In this document: positions 8,527 through 17,186 of the stretch, in pieces | Numbering within the stretch: position 1 is the stretch's first letter | Layout of the letters: the number at the start of each line of letters is the position of its first letter | Source of the DNA: Echinicola marina | GTDB taxonomy: Bacteria > Bacteroidota > Bacteroidia > Cytophagales > Cyclobacteriaceae | Assembly: GCF_020463795.1 (NCBI RefSeq) | Contig: NZ_CP080025.1 | Span: 1,367,001-1,431,000 of the forward strand | Direction of reading: 5' to 3' | Length of the DNA stretch: 64,000 nt | Translations under genes and position numbers: made by a program | The notes under the pieces: model-generated | The model's input: the letters and a program-made list of their open reading frames with translations, nothing else | The model's database searches: none | Told to the model about the DNA's origin: nothing

Positions 8527-10122
8527 TCACTCTCTGCAATAATAACGATTTTCTAAGTCTTCTTTCAGTTTTAAAAACTGCTGCCATTTTGGATAAATAG
8601 TCACATCGTGTACCGCCTGTACCTCATCAAACATTTCTTGGGCCAGTTCATATTCACCTTGCCTGAAAGCCCTAAAGGCATGTTTCAAAAGTTGTAGGGC
8701 CCTAGCCAGTTCCAATTCTTTTTCTACTTGGGCCGCTTCCAATCGCTGCCGACTGAAAACCAAACTATCTGGGCTCACCTTCACACTTTGGACTCCTATC
8801 GGAGATTTAAGTACTAGCCCCTCCAAATTGGTGCACCTGCTAAGTGCCACATAGGCTTGACCTGCTTCAAAAGACCTGCTGATATCCAAAATGGCCCTTT
8901 CAAAGGTCAGGCCTTGGCTTTTATGAACAGTAATCGCCCAGGCCAACTTTAATGGAAACTGTGTAAAGGTTCCTATGACCTTCGCCTCCAAATGCTCTTC
9001 TTTTTCATTATAGATAAACTCCACATTTTCCCAGGTTTCCCTACGGACTTCATAGATAAAGCCCCTATGGTCTTCCACTTCGATCACATCCTTCTCCATT
9101 TTAGAAACCTTGCCTATCATCCCATTATAATATTTCGCCTCAGCATTATTACGCATAAATATCACTTGCGCACCAATCTTCAAGGTCAAATCCACAGGAT
9201 CAAAAGGGGCCATGTTCATCGGAAAATCATCCTTTAATTCAGCAGGATATTTCCTTGGCTCCTTTTTAAGCTCAGCCAGTTTCTTGGTATTGATTTCCGC
9301 AATGGTGGCATTATGCGTGCCGATAAGGATATACTCTTGGTCCAAAAGGTCAAAACGGTATTTGCTCGCAGTAGCATTTAATACCTTCAGGTCTTCCTGT
9401 GTATGATCACTTTCACGAACCCTATTGAGGATTTCCTTGAAGGCTTCATCTTTTTGCCTGTATATTTTATCCAACTCAATATGAATAGGATTAAGCTCCT
9501 GAAAAGCATGGGCACTAAAGAAAAAGCGGGAAGAATAATATGGTGCCAAATGCTCCCAATCAGCATTTCTCACCACTGGTGGAAGCTGAAAAGGATCACC
9601 GATAAATATCATCTGCACACCCCCAAAGGGCAAATGCATCTTCTTTCTATACACACGCAAAAGCTGATCTATCACATCCAAAATCTCCACACGCACCATG
9701 GAAACCTCATCGATAACCAAAATATCCAGCCTATTGATCAGGTCCCGGTGCTTCTTGCGATACTGAAATTGCTCAAAGATAGACATGCCCTTTTCCTTGG
9801 CCTTTGGAGATAGCCTGGGATCTCCTGGTAAGAACATCTGCCTTGGATCAATCTTAAAGAATGAGTGAATGGTTTTGCCTTTCGCATTGATAGCGGCTAC
9901 GCCCGTTGGGGCGACTACTGCCATGTTTTTTTCGCGATTGAGCTTCCTAAGGGTATGTAAAAAAGTGGTTTTCCCCGTACCCGCTTTACCTGTCAAAAAC
10001 AAGGACCTTTTTGAAAACAATGCCACTTCCAAGGCGTGGATAAATGCCTCATTGCTGGTATCCAATCCCTGCGATTGAAACTCATGATAAAGAAAGTCCT
10101 TGATGGAAAATGCCATGGACAA
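8527..10122 (-). CDS. PIF1-like AAA ATPase / DNA helicase
   Basis: A 531-residue superfamily 1B helicase of the PIF1/RecD type. Visible motifs in order: Walker A GKAGTGKTTF (about 43-52), AAINAKGKTIHSFF (motif Ia), DEVSM (motif II), IFIGDPFQLPPV (motif III), AWAITVHKSQGLTF (motif V) and YVALSRCTNLEGL (motif VI). The last ~100 residues after the helicase core are helical and TPR-like (AFRAFRQGEYELAQEMFDEV). The family resolves DNA structures during replication or recombination using ATP. It is separated from the MATE gene by about 100 bases and is likely its own transcript. Confidence 0.85.
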   Translation of the reverse strand: MSMAFSIKDFLYHEFQSQGLDTSNEAFIHALEVALFSKRSLFLTGKAGTGKTTFLHTLRKLNREKNMAVVAPTGVAAINAKGKTIHSFFKIDPRQMFLPGDPRLSPKAKEKGMSIFEQFQYRKKHRDLINRLDILVIDEVSMVRVEILDVIDQLLRVYRKKMHLPFGGVQMIFIGDPFQLPPVVRNADWEHLAPYYSSRFFFSAHAFQELNPIHIELDKIYRQKDEAFKEILNRVRESDHTQEDLKVLNATASKYRFDLLDQEYILIGTHNATIAEINTKKLAELKKEPRKYPAELKDDFPMNMAPFDPVDLTLKIGAQVIFMRNNAEAKYYNGMIGKVSKMEKDVIEVEDHRGFIYEVRRETWENVEFIYNEKEEHLEAKVIGTFTQFPLKLAWAITVHKSQGLTFERAILDISRSFEAGQAYVALSRCTNLEGLVLKSPIGVQSVKVSPDSLVFSRQRLEAAQVEKELELARALQLLKHAFRAFRQGEYELAQEMFDEVQAVHDVTIYPKWQQFLKLKEDLENRYYCRE

Positions 10123-10220
10123 ATGTACTATTTTTTAAGCAGCTATGTCAATGTCCCCAACTACAGAAAAAGCATCAAGCTAAACTGCTGCTCAGCAAGG
10201 TTATTCTGTACAAAACCCAA

Positions 10221-11585
10221 TTATTTATTTCCCAGTCGCTTTTTCCAATACCCCATGCGGAAATACACAAAGGCCACGATGGCAGAAATCCAGTTGGAAA
10301 TCGGAAAAGCCCAATAAATCCCCTCGTGTTTTAAGTCTGTATGGTATGCCAAAAAATAGCCTACTGGAAAACGAATTATCCATAGGTTCAGAAAGGATAT
10401 AAACATAGAGGCCTTGGTAAATCCAGCTCCATTAAAGGTGCCGTTGACCACTTGCTGAACACCCAAAAAACCAAAGCTCGGTCCCATGATTTTTATAAAC
10501 ATGGCTCCATCTTGGATGACCTGAGGTTCATTTGGCACAAAAAACCGCACCAAGTCTTCAGCAAAGATAAATAATAATGCACCGATGCCCGTCAACCCAA
10601 AAAAAGCAATTTTCACAGATAAAATACCAGTTTTTTCTGAGCGGTGAAGCTTATTCGCGCCTATATTTTGCCCTACCAAGGTAGTCGTGGCAATGGCCAG
10701 GCCAAGAGCAGGAATAATCACAAAACTCAAGATCCTGGCACCAATACCATAAGCAGCTACCACCTCAGAACCAAAGCTGGTCACCAATACCACCATCATG
10801 GCCATCCCCAAAGCCCGGGCAGACTGCTCCATACTGGATGGCAAACCCAACTCAAACAACTTCTTGGTCCAAGAAAGGTGGAATTTCATTTCTGACAAAT
10901 GGATCTTGATTCCGTGGTTTCCTTTCAAAAGTATATAGAGTCCCACCGCAGCTGAAATCCCCTGGGTAAATACACTGGCCACTGCCGCACCTGCCACACC
11001 ATAGCCGGGCAATGGACCATATCCATAAATGAATAAGGGATCCAAAACCAAATTGAGCAAAACAGTAACCAAAATGACATAAACTGGCAGAAGCACATTG
11101 CCGATTCCCCGCATCAGCGACTGAAACACAAAAAATATAAAGAGGAACACAAAACCCAAGGCTGAAACCTTGAAATAAGCCACAGACTCTGCTTGCACTT
11201 CAGGCCCTGCTCCAATCAACTTCATCAAAGGCCCCGCCATGGTAAATCCTATAACGGCCAATAATAAAGACACTATAAAGACCACCAGAACGGTTTGTGA
11301 AGAGACAAAATTCACCATTTTCTGATCGTTGGCCCCCTTATATTGAGAGACCAAGACCGTACCCGCCAAGGTTAAACCTCCACCAAGCGAAAGGATCAGA
11401 AAGAGAATGGGAAAGCTCAAACTCACCGCCGCCACGGCATTGGCCCCCAAACGTCCCAGCCAAAATGTGTCGATCAACTGGTAGGCAGTTTGGAGCACAT
11501 TGGCCAAGATGATGGGAATGGCAAGCTGTGTAAGCGCAGTGAGGATCTTTCCTTCCGTGTATTTTTTCTCCTTAGGTGGCCGCAT
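10221..11585 (-). CDS. MATE family efflux transporter
   Basis: A multidrug and toxic compound extrusion carrier with about 12 hydrophobic segments in two related halves. The MATE signature regions LAIPIILANVLQTAYQLIDTFWLG at the start and LGLPSSMEQSARALG at the start of the second half are clear. It exports organic cations or similar compounds using a Na+ or H+ gradient. I prefer the ATG at 11585 (MRPPKEKKYTEGKIL), which begins with the usual basic cytoplasmic leader; an in-frame ATG nine codons upstream (11612) is possible. Confidence 0.88.
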   Translation of the reverse strand: MRPPKEKKYTEGKILTALTQLAIPIILANVLQTAYQLIDTFWLGRLGANAVAAVSLSFPILFLILSLGGGLTLAGTVLVSQYKGANDQKMVNFVSSQTVLVVFIVSLLLAVIGFTMAGPLMKLIGAGPEVQAESVAYFKVSALGFVFLFIFFVFQSLMRGIGNVLLPVYVILVTVLLNLVLDPLFIYGYGPLPGYGVAGAAVASVFTQGISAAVGLYILLKGNHGIKIHLSEMKFHLSWTKKLFELGLPSSMEQSARALGMAMMVVLVTSFGSEVVAAYGIGARILSFVIIPALGLAIATTTLVGQNIGANKLHRSEKTGILSVKIAFFGLTGIGALLFIFAEDLVRFFVPNEPQVIQDGAMFIKIMGPSFGFLGVQQVVNGTFNGAGFTKASMFISFLNLWIIRFPVGYFLAYHTDLKHEGIYWAFPISNWISAIVAFVYFRMGYWKKRLGNK

Positions 11586-11889
11586 AAAAATCAATTGCCC
11601 AAAGATAACCAATCACTAAGAATATACCCTTGATGAAGATTTATTTCCTTCCCTCTTTAGGAAGATATAAACTGATACCGTCAAGAGATAAGATTCCAAA
11701 AACCAGCTTTAAACTAAGGAATTATAAGCATTCATAACTGTATAAAAGGCCTTTATCATCAAAATCAGGCTCTTTTATTCCGATTGGCTATTTCCAAAAA
11801 ACTTTGATAAATTAAAGGTAGACTTTTTTAATAGATGTGGTGATTGAGTACCTTCGTGGTTCGGAAAAAAATAAAATAAATATAACGAT

Positions 11890-12243
11890 ATGGAAATTAC
11901 TGGAAAAATCATTCAAATCATGCCGGAGCAATCTGGTAATGGAAGAAACGGGACCTGGAGAAAACAGGATTTTATCCTTGAAACAGAAGGACAATATCCA
12001 AAGAAAGTATGTTTGACCGTTTGGGGAGACAAAATTGACCAATTTGGAATGCAACAGGGCGATTCCGTAAAGGCAGGCATTGAAATCGAAAGCCGTGAGT
12101 ACAATAGCCGCTGGTATACAGATGTAAAAGTTTGGAGAGTAGACAAGGTAGTTGCTGGAGCCACCTCTGACACAGCCAATGCCGGTGCTCCTGAAGTAAG
12201 TACCTTCAATGACGATAGCGGGGAAGATATTTTGCCATTCTAA
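11890..12243 (+). CDS. DUF3127 domain protein
   Basis: A 117-residue protein; residues 1-85 (MEITGKIIQIMPEQSG, KVCLTVWGDKID, DSVKAGIEIESREYN, WYTDVKVWRV) match the DUF3127 family of Bacteroidota, whose predicted OB-like fold resembles small ssDNA-binding proteins. The tail is acidic and low complexity and ends DDSGEDILPF, very like the acidic DDDIPF tip of SSB proteins that recruits partners. A nucleic-acid role is inferred from this, not proven. It is monocistronic with a strong terminator. Confidence 0.85.
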   Translation: MEITGKIIQIMPEQSGNGRNGTWRKQDFILETEGQYPKKVCLTVWGDKIDQFGMQQGDSVKAGIEIESREYNSRWYTDVKVWRVDKVVAGATSDTANAGAPEVSTFNDDSGEDILPF

Positions 12244-12274
12244 TAGGGAAGGATATTTCAAAAAGATTATATTT

Positions 12275-12300
12275 AAGCGATCAAATGATCGCTTTTTTAT
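12275..12300 (+). terminator. Terminator after the DUF3127 gene
   Basis: AAGCGATC/GATCGCTT perfect 8-bp stem with a 4-base loop followed by TTTTTTAT, 32 bases after the stop codon. Confidence 0.85.
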
Positions 12301-12318
12301 TACCCTAATAGAATAACC

Positions 12319-12777
12319 ATGTGGGATGACTTTGATGATGAAGAGCACTGGGACAGTGATGATGAGGAGGATTTCAGAAAAGAACAGGAACGCATCCAGA
12401 AACATCCGTTGATGCAAAAAGCCAATGATATCCTTCATCTTACTGAAGCCCTGGTGGGTGCATTGGATGAAATGTCCAAAGAAATGTATGGCACTTTTAT
12501 GCTGGAAGATGCCTCCGTAATCTGTGGAAAATTTGCCGGTGCGGAAGGAGTGGACGATTATATCCTAAAGATGGAAAATGCTGTCTTTATGAAAGTTCAT
12601 GCACGCCACCTCAATTCCATGACCTATTCAGTGGCCATGGTGGACACCCATCCGGAAGAACATTTACAATTACTCCGGGATGCCATCAATGATTTCCAGC
12701 AGCTTTTTATTGAATGGGTAAAAGGTTTTGACCCTAGCAATAAATATGACGATGGCTGGGGACTGTTTTTGGATTAA
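12319..12777 (+). CDS. Hypothetical acidic protein
   Basis: A 152-residue soluble protein with a very acidic start (MWDDFDDEEHWDSDDEEDF) followed by an alpha-helical region (QKANDILHLTEALVGALDEM). It has no signal peptide or membrane segment. I know no function; similar acidic-leader proteins occur in Cytophagales. It begins about 19 bases after the DUF3127 terminator, so expression may be from its own promoter or by read-through. Confidence 0.7.
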   Translation: MWDDFDDEEHWDSDDEEDFRKEQERIQKHPLMQKANDILHLTEALVGALDEMSKEMYGTFMLEDASVICGKFAGAEGVDDYILKMENAVFMKVHARHLNSMTYSVAMVDTHPEEHLQLLRDAINDFQQLFIEWVKGFDPSNKYDDGWGLFLD

Positions 12778-12939
12778 AGATGCAATCCTACGAGCAAATT
12801 TATTCTTACACGAACATGATCGATTCCCAAAAAGCAGGTAATATCAATAATACAGTATCACAAAACATCCCTACATTTCTTCGTATTTCCCGGCAAAAAC
12901 CTTACAGCTGAGGCTACCGCCTTCCTTTTTGGCTAATAC

Positions 12940-13092
12940 TTAATTGATATTTTTCCCAAACTTAAATCCCAGATAAGCTCCTCCAATCACCATAATCAGG
13001 GTGATGCCTAATAATAACAGAAGCACTCCCAAAGGCATTTCCCAATCCTCTGAGCCGATTTTGAATTTGATATTCTTTTTAAAATCTATCAT
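12940..13092 (-). CDS. Small single-pass membrane protein
   Basis: A 50-residue protein from the ATG at 13092 (MIDFKKNIKFKIG). A polar N-terminus is followed by one hydrophobic segment (MPLGVLLLLLGITLIMVIGGAYLGF) and a short basic tail. The ORF extends 13 codons further but that overlaps the purE terminator hairpin, so the downstream start is preferred. The function is unknown. Confidence 0.5.
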   Translation of the reverse strand: MIDFKKNIKFKIGSEDWEMPLGVLLLLLGITLIMVIGGAYLGFKFGKNIN

Positions 13093-13103
13093 AGCTGTGA
13101 TTA

Positions 13104-13150
13104 AAGAAAAATGACGCCAGAAGGAAGACAATTAGCTCTTTCTGACGTCA
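13104..13150 (-). terminator. Terminator of the purK-purE operon
   Basis: Stem TGACG.CAGAA-AGA on one side pairing with TCT-TTCTG.CGTCA on the other (13112-13149), followed on the minus strand by ATTTTTCTTT. It lies 27 bases after the purE stop. Confidence 0.75.
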
Positions 13151-13176
13151 ATATATTTTATGGATTTTGGTACTGC

Positions 13177-13692
13177 CTATTCCTCGAATGTATCCTTCCA
13201 ACCCTTCAGCTCCACCTCACGGGCAGTTTCCTCCACCTTTTCTTTCAGCTCTTTTTTGTAATTATCCAAGGTTTCAGCCACCTTGGCGTCAAATGCACCT
13301 ACCATAGAAGCTGCTAAAATACCGGCATTTTTTGCTCCATTCAAGGCCACTGTGGCCACAGGAATTCCACCTGGCATTTGCAAAATAGACAAAATACTGT
13401 CCCAACCATCGATACTATTGGATGACTTGATAGGCACCCCCACCACTGGAAGTGAAGTCAATGAAGCAACCATTCCCGGCAAATGAGCCGCTCCACCAGC
13501 GCCTGCAATAATGACTTTGATTCCTCTTTGGCGCGCGCCTTCTGCATATTCGATCATCCTGCGTGGGGTCCTGTGGGCCGATACAATGGTGATCTCATAC
13601 CCCACACCCAAATCTTCCAATGCCTTAGCTGCTTCAGACATGATGGGAAGGTCAGATTTACTCCCCATGATGATTCCTACCTGTTTGCTCAT
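13177..13692 (-). CDS. purE: 5-(carboxyamino)imidazole ribonucleotide mutase
   Basis: A 171-residue class I PurE, which moves the carboxyl group of N5-CAIR to carbon 4 to form CAIR in de novo purine synthesis. The family's MGSKSDLPIM start (substrate phosphate binding), the SAHRTP motif with the catalytic His at about residue 40, and the glycine-rich AGAGGAAHLPGMVA loop are all present. It lies directly after purK (3 bases between stop and start), the standard pairing because PurK makes the PurE substrate. The pair shares a terminator. Confidence 0.96.
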   Translation of the reverse strand: MSKQVGIIMGSKSDLPIMSEAAKALEDLGVGYEITIVSAHRTPRRMIEYAEGARQRGIKVIIAGAGGAAHLPGMVASLTSLPVVGVPIKSSNSIDGWDSILSILQMPGGIPVATVALNGAKNAGILAASMVGAFDAKVAETLDNYKKELKEKVEETAREVELKGWKDTFEE

Positions 13693-13695
13693 GAT

Positions 13696-14856
13696 TTATG
13701 CTTTTATCTTAATGATATCTTTTACTTTCAGTGCTTTGGCCTTCAAAGCAGCTACATTTTCTTCCAAAATAGTCACATGTCCCATTTTTCGGAAAGGTTT
13801 GGTGATTTTCTTTCCATATAAGTGAATATACACCCCTTTTTCTTTCATCGCTTCATCCATTCCCTCCAATACAGCATCGCCCGTAAAACCATCTTCGCCT
13901 AGAAGGTTCACCATGGCCGCAGGCATCCTCAATTCGGAATTGCCCAATGGCATGCCCATCACCGAGCGCAAATGCTGCTCAAACTGCGAAGTAAAATTGG
14001 CTTCTATGGTATGGTGTCCTGAATTATGTGGTCTAGGAGCCACTTCATTGACCAAAATCTCTCCATCCTTGGTCACAAACATCTCCACAGCCAAAATTCC
14101 AATCATATCCAGTTGGGTAATGACATCCTTGGCTATCTCGATAGACGCTTTACTGATCTCCTCTGAAATCTGCGCTGGAGCAAAAAGAAACTCCACCAAG
14201 TTGGCGGTAGGATGGAAGGCACATTCCACCGGAGGAAAAGCATCCAGCTCCCCATGTTCATTCCTGGAAACGATCACGGCAATTTCCTTATCAAAATCCA
14301 CCAACTTCTCCATGAGACTAGGTGCTTCAAAGGCCTTTTCTAAATCAGCTTCAGACTTCAGCACCTGAACCCCTCGACCATCATATCCTTCCTTGCCGAG
14401 TTTATTCACCGCTGGCAGAAAATCTGCATTGGCCAGTACAGCTTCTTTATTGTCCGTTAAGATAAAATCAGCTGTTGGAATATTTTTTTCCTTATAAAAT
14501 TGCTTTTGCTCCCTTTTATCTTGGATGAGCTTGATGATATGTGGCTGTGGGAAGACCTTCTTACCTTCCTTGGCCAGCTGCTCCAAAGCATCCGTATTCA
14601 CATTTTCTATCTCAATGGTCAGGATATCACATTTCTGCCCAAAACGATATACGGTATCATAATCCGTCAGCTTTCCTTGGGTAAAATCATGACAAATATC
14701 CTTACAAGGTGCATTGGCATCCGGATCCAAAATATGAATGTCTATGTTATAATTGATGGCAGATTGGATGACCATTCGGCCTAATTGCCCCCCACCTAAT
14801 ATTCCCAGTGTTTTCTGCTGATAATTATCTTGCACTTTTTCTTTGGTTTTATACAA
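13696..14856 (-). CDS. purK: 5-(carboxyamino)imidazole ribonucleotide synthase
   Basis: A 386-residue ATP-grasp enzyme converting AIR, bicarbonate and ATP to N5-CAIR. The N-terminal LGILGGGQLGRM motif (about 18-29), the DRKREQK-like QDKREQKQFY region, VNKLGKEGYDGRGV, and the ATP-grasp EVAPRPHNSGHHTIEA block are conserved. It is first in the purK-purE operon. The start at 14856 gives a 16-residue leader before the core; a shorter start is not available nearby. A hairpin terminator upstream (14878-14914) insulates it from the preceding small gene. Confidence 0.95.
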   Translation of the reverse strand: MYKTKEKVQDNYQQKTLGILGGGQLGRMVIQSAINYNIDIHILDPDANAPCKDICHDFTQGKLTDYDTVYRFGQKCDILTIEIENVNTDALEQLAKEGKKVFPQPHIIKLIQDKREQKQFYKEKNIPTADFILTDNKEAVLANADFLPAVNKLGKEGYDGRGVQVLKSEADLEKAFEAPSLMEKLVDFDKEIAVIVSRNEHGELDAFPPVECAFHPTANLVEFLFAPAQISEEISKASIEIAKDVITQLDMIGILAVEMFVTKDGEILVNEVAPRPHNSGHHTIEANFTSQFEQHLRSVMGMPLGNSELRMPAAMVNLLGEDGFTGDAVLEGMDEAMKEKGVYIHLYGKKITKPFRKMGHVTILEENVAALKAKALKVKDIIKIKA

Positions 14857-14877
14857 TGATCGGACAAAATTAAAACA

Positions 14878-14914
14878 AAAAAACGCTATCCTTAGTGAAG
14901 AATAGCGTTTTTTT
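14878..14914 (-). terminator. Terminator after the lmo0937-type small membrane gene
   Basis: AAACGCTAT/ATAGCGTTT perfect 9-bp stem, 12-base loop, flanked by A-runs and T-runs, so it could act in both directions. It lies between the small membrane gene and purK, both minus strand. Confidence 0.85.
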
Positions 14915-14930
14915 CATATTTACTTACTTG

Positions 14931-15083
14931 TCAGACAGCACGCCCACCAATTAACCTGAAAAGGATGGCGATAATAGCCAATACTAACAAAATATGTATC
15001 AATCCTCCGACACTATATACGAAGGCGCCAAATATCCACCCAATTACTAATATGATCGCAATTAAATATAATAGAGAACTCAT
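14931..15083 (-). CDS. lmo0937 family small membrane protein
   Basis: A 50-residue protein from the ATG at 15083 (MSSLLYLIAIILVIGW). Two hydrophobic helices are joined by a short glycine-containing turn (YSVGG) and it ends LFRLIGGRAV, the typical lmo0937-family pattern. These tiny proteins are widespread and often stress-induced; no activity is known. The ORF could be extended 20 codons upstream but that part is unlike the family. Confidence 0.7.
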   Translation of the reverse strand: MSSLLYLIAIILVIGWIFGAFVYSVGGLIHILLVLAIIAILFRLIGGRAV

Positions 15084-15162
15084 AACTATGGTGTTTAGTG
15101 AAACAATTGATTTATAACCAATTACAACCAATCTTAATGCCACAATTATTTTTTCTGCTTAT

Positions 15163-16929
15163 TTAATTAAACTTAATGCCCATTAATTCCATTAATTTAT
15201 GGGCATTAAAGCTTGGACAAGGCCCTTTTTTGATTTTATAATCAAATAAAATTTCATTGTCTTTGATATCGCTTTGAAAACTATAATTGACCAATGTCCC
15301 GAAACTATCCTCCAATTTGCTAAGCTCTATATCATGTGTGGAAATGATTCCCTTGCTCTTACTTTCCATCAACTGCCTGATCAAAGCCTCACTGCCCATG
15401 ACACGATCAATGGTATTGGTTCCCTTCAATATTTCATCCAATAAGAAAAATACCGGCTGCTGCTGTTCTGCCTGCTCCAATAAGCCCTTTATTCTTGCCA
15501 ATTCCGCATAAAAAGAACTTACACTTTCTCCCAAACTATCGGTATTCCTCATACTGGTAAACAGTTGGAAAGGTCCAGAGCGGTAATAAGCTGCAAATGG
15601 ACTCAAGCCCAGGTTGACCAAGACCATATTGGTGCCCAAAGTCCTCATAAAAGTGGTTTTCCCTGACATATTGGATCCTGTCAGCAAGACCGTCTTTTCC
15701 TCCTCCATCATACTAAAATCATTGGTAACACAGACATCCTGTGGCAAGAGTGGGTGGCCCAGTGATTTTACATCAATCTCCAGTTTTTCTGACCAATCCA
15801 CTTCACAAGTAATCTTCTCCTCATTGGTAAAGGCCGCTAAGGACACCACCACTTGCCATTCCTCAAAAATCTCCTCCCACTCCTGCATATGACCGGCATA
15901 ATTCTTTTTCCACCTTTCCAGTCTCCAAAGCACCCAAAAGTCCGTCCAGAAAAATAAATTAAATATCAAATACATCAGGTTGGTACGGTTCTGAACAGCA
16001 AAGCTCTGCTGCTCCAGAGACTTCAATGCTTCAGATGCGCGGTATTGTTGATCTAAAATAGGTGCTTGAAGTCTTTTCAAATACGGATCCACAAAGTCAA
16101 GTCGCTCCAACTCACCTGACCATGAACGTAAGGTCTTCAGGTCTCCTTCATCAGGCATAATCTTATATGCTTCCATTAATGGCTTAAAAATCATCGCCAA
16201 AAATGTCATGCCTATTAATATCCATCCACTGAAATATGCCATGGGCAAGTCAAAAAACAGCCAAGCCATCAATAAAAACAAACCGATAAACGGACCTGCT
16301 ATGAGAGGCAGCCAATACAGCTGTTTCCAAGCATTGGGCGTTTTCAACCATTTATAAAATGGTTTCTTGTTTTTTTCTTCCTTGATAAAGGCTTTGCCGA
16401 TAGCTTCAAAATTCCTCACAAAGTTTTGGTGGGTGCTTAACTCTTTTATACCACCAAACCTTTCTTTTGCCTGCTCAGGATTCACCTCAGCTTTCAACCA
16501 TCCTGCCAATAGAGCCTTTCCTCCGTCCGCCACTGTGTGGTTTAACAGTTGAAATAAAGAGTGCTGTCCAAAAAGATCAAGGTCATTACAAAAAGCATGG
16601 TTTTTATCTTTGAACTGCTCCCCCGCATCAAAAGTGGACAATTCCCTCTTACACCTTAATACTTGGTCTCGCTTCATTTTTATGACTGCCTTCAAAAAAC
16701 TTTGACGGTCCTTTTGGTCATTAAATAATTTGATCAAATAAATAAACAGCGCTGCCAAAGGAAAAAATGCCAGCAGTAATAGGCGTATTTCGCTCAAGCC
16801 AATGATCATTACGGCCCCAATACTAAAAAACAAAATTAATCTTCCCAAGGCCAAACTTGCTATGGTCTTTTTGCAAGTGCTAAGCTCTGACTGGGGGTTT
16901 TCAGTTTGAAAATTCTTATTCATGCCCAA
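15163..16929 (-). CDS. MutS-like ATPase with N-terminal membrane segments
   Basis: A 588-residue protein with the MutS core and ATPase but no mismatch-recognition domain. Residues about 25-70 (RLILFFSIGAVMIIGL, LLLLAFFPLAALFIYLI) and 205-250 (WLPLIAGPFIGLFLLMAW, GWILIGMTFLAMIF) are four predicted membrane helices. The ATPase has Walker A TGSNMSGKTT near 420, Walker B FFLLDEILKGTN near 495, and ISTHDIEL. Bacteroidota carry such genes annotated loosely as mismatch repair protein MutS. With membrane helices and no clamp/mismatch domain, ordinary mismatch repair is unlikely; the true role is unknown. It is monocistronic. Confidence 0.85.
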   Translation of the reverse strand: MGMNKNFQTENPQSELSTCKKTIASLALGRLILFFSIGAVMIIGLSEIRLLLLAFFPLAALFIYLIKLFNDQKDRQSFLKAVIKMKRDQVLRCKRELSTFDAGEQFKDKNHAFCNDLDLFGQHSLFQLLNHTVADGGKALLAGWLKAEVNPEQAKERFGGIKELSTHQNFVRNFEAIGKAFIKEEKNKKPFYKWLKTPNAWKQLYWLPLIAGPFIGLFLLMAWLFFDLPMAYFSGWILIGMTFLAMIFKPLMEAYKIMPDEGDLKTLRSWSGELERLDFVDPYLKRLQAPILDQQYRASEALKSLEQQSFAVQNRTNLMYLIFNLFFWTDFWVLWRLERWKKNYAGHMQEWEEIFEEWQVVVSLAAFTNEEKITCEVDWSEKLEIDVKSLGHPLLPQDVCVTNDFSMMEEEKTVLLTGSNMSGKTTFMRTLGTNMVLVNLGLSPFAAYYRSGPFQLFTSMRNTDSLGESVSSFYAELARIKGLLEQAEQQQPVFFLLDEILKGTNTIDRVMGSEALIRQLMESKSKGIISTHDIELSKLEDSFGTLVNYSFQSDIKDNEILFDYKIKKGPCPSFNAHKLMELMGIKFN

Positions 16930-17186
16930 ATATAGGAGAGAAATCTAAACATAAGGAAACAGAATGAACAAGTTCCTCTTGCTCATATATTATTGATTTA
17001 ATCATTTACACTTTCAGAACAATAAAATTTAAAAAACTTTAAAAATGCATTATAAATATATTTTTAATATTTACACAATATTTAAAACGCATTTCGTATA
17101 ATAATTTCGTAATAATAGCTTATATTTATGAAACACCGACATCCACACACAAACTAATTTTGAGACGTCTATTTTTACACAGATTA

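Noticed and set aside
11812-12438. 208-residue minus-strand ORF over the DUF3127 gene
   Set aside because: It lies antisense to a clear family gene and its terminator; the translation is Cys/Ile/Phe-rich without family character.
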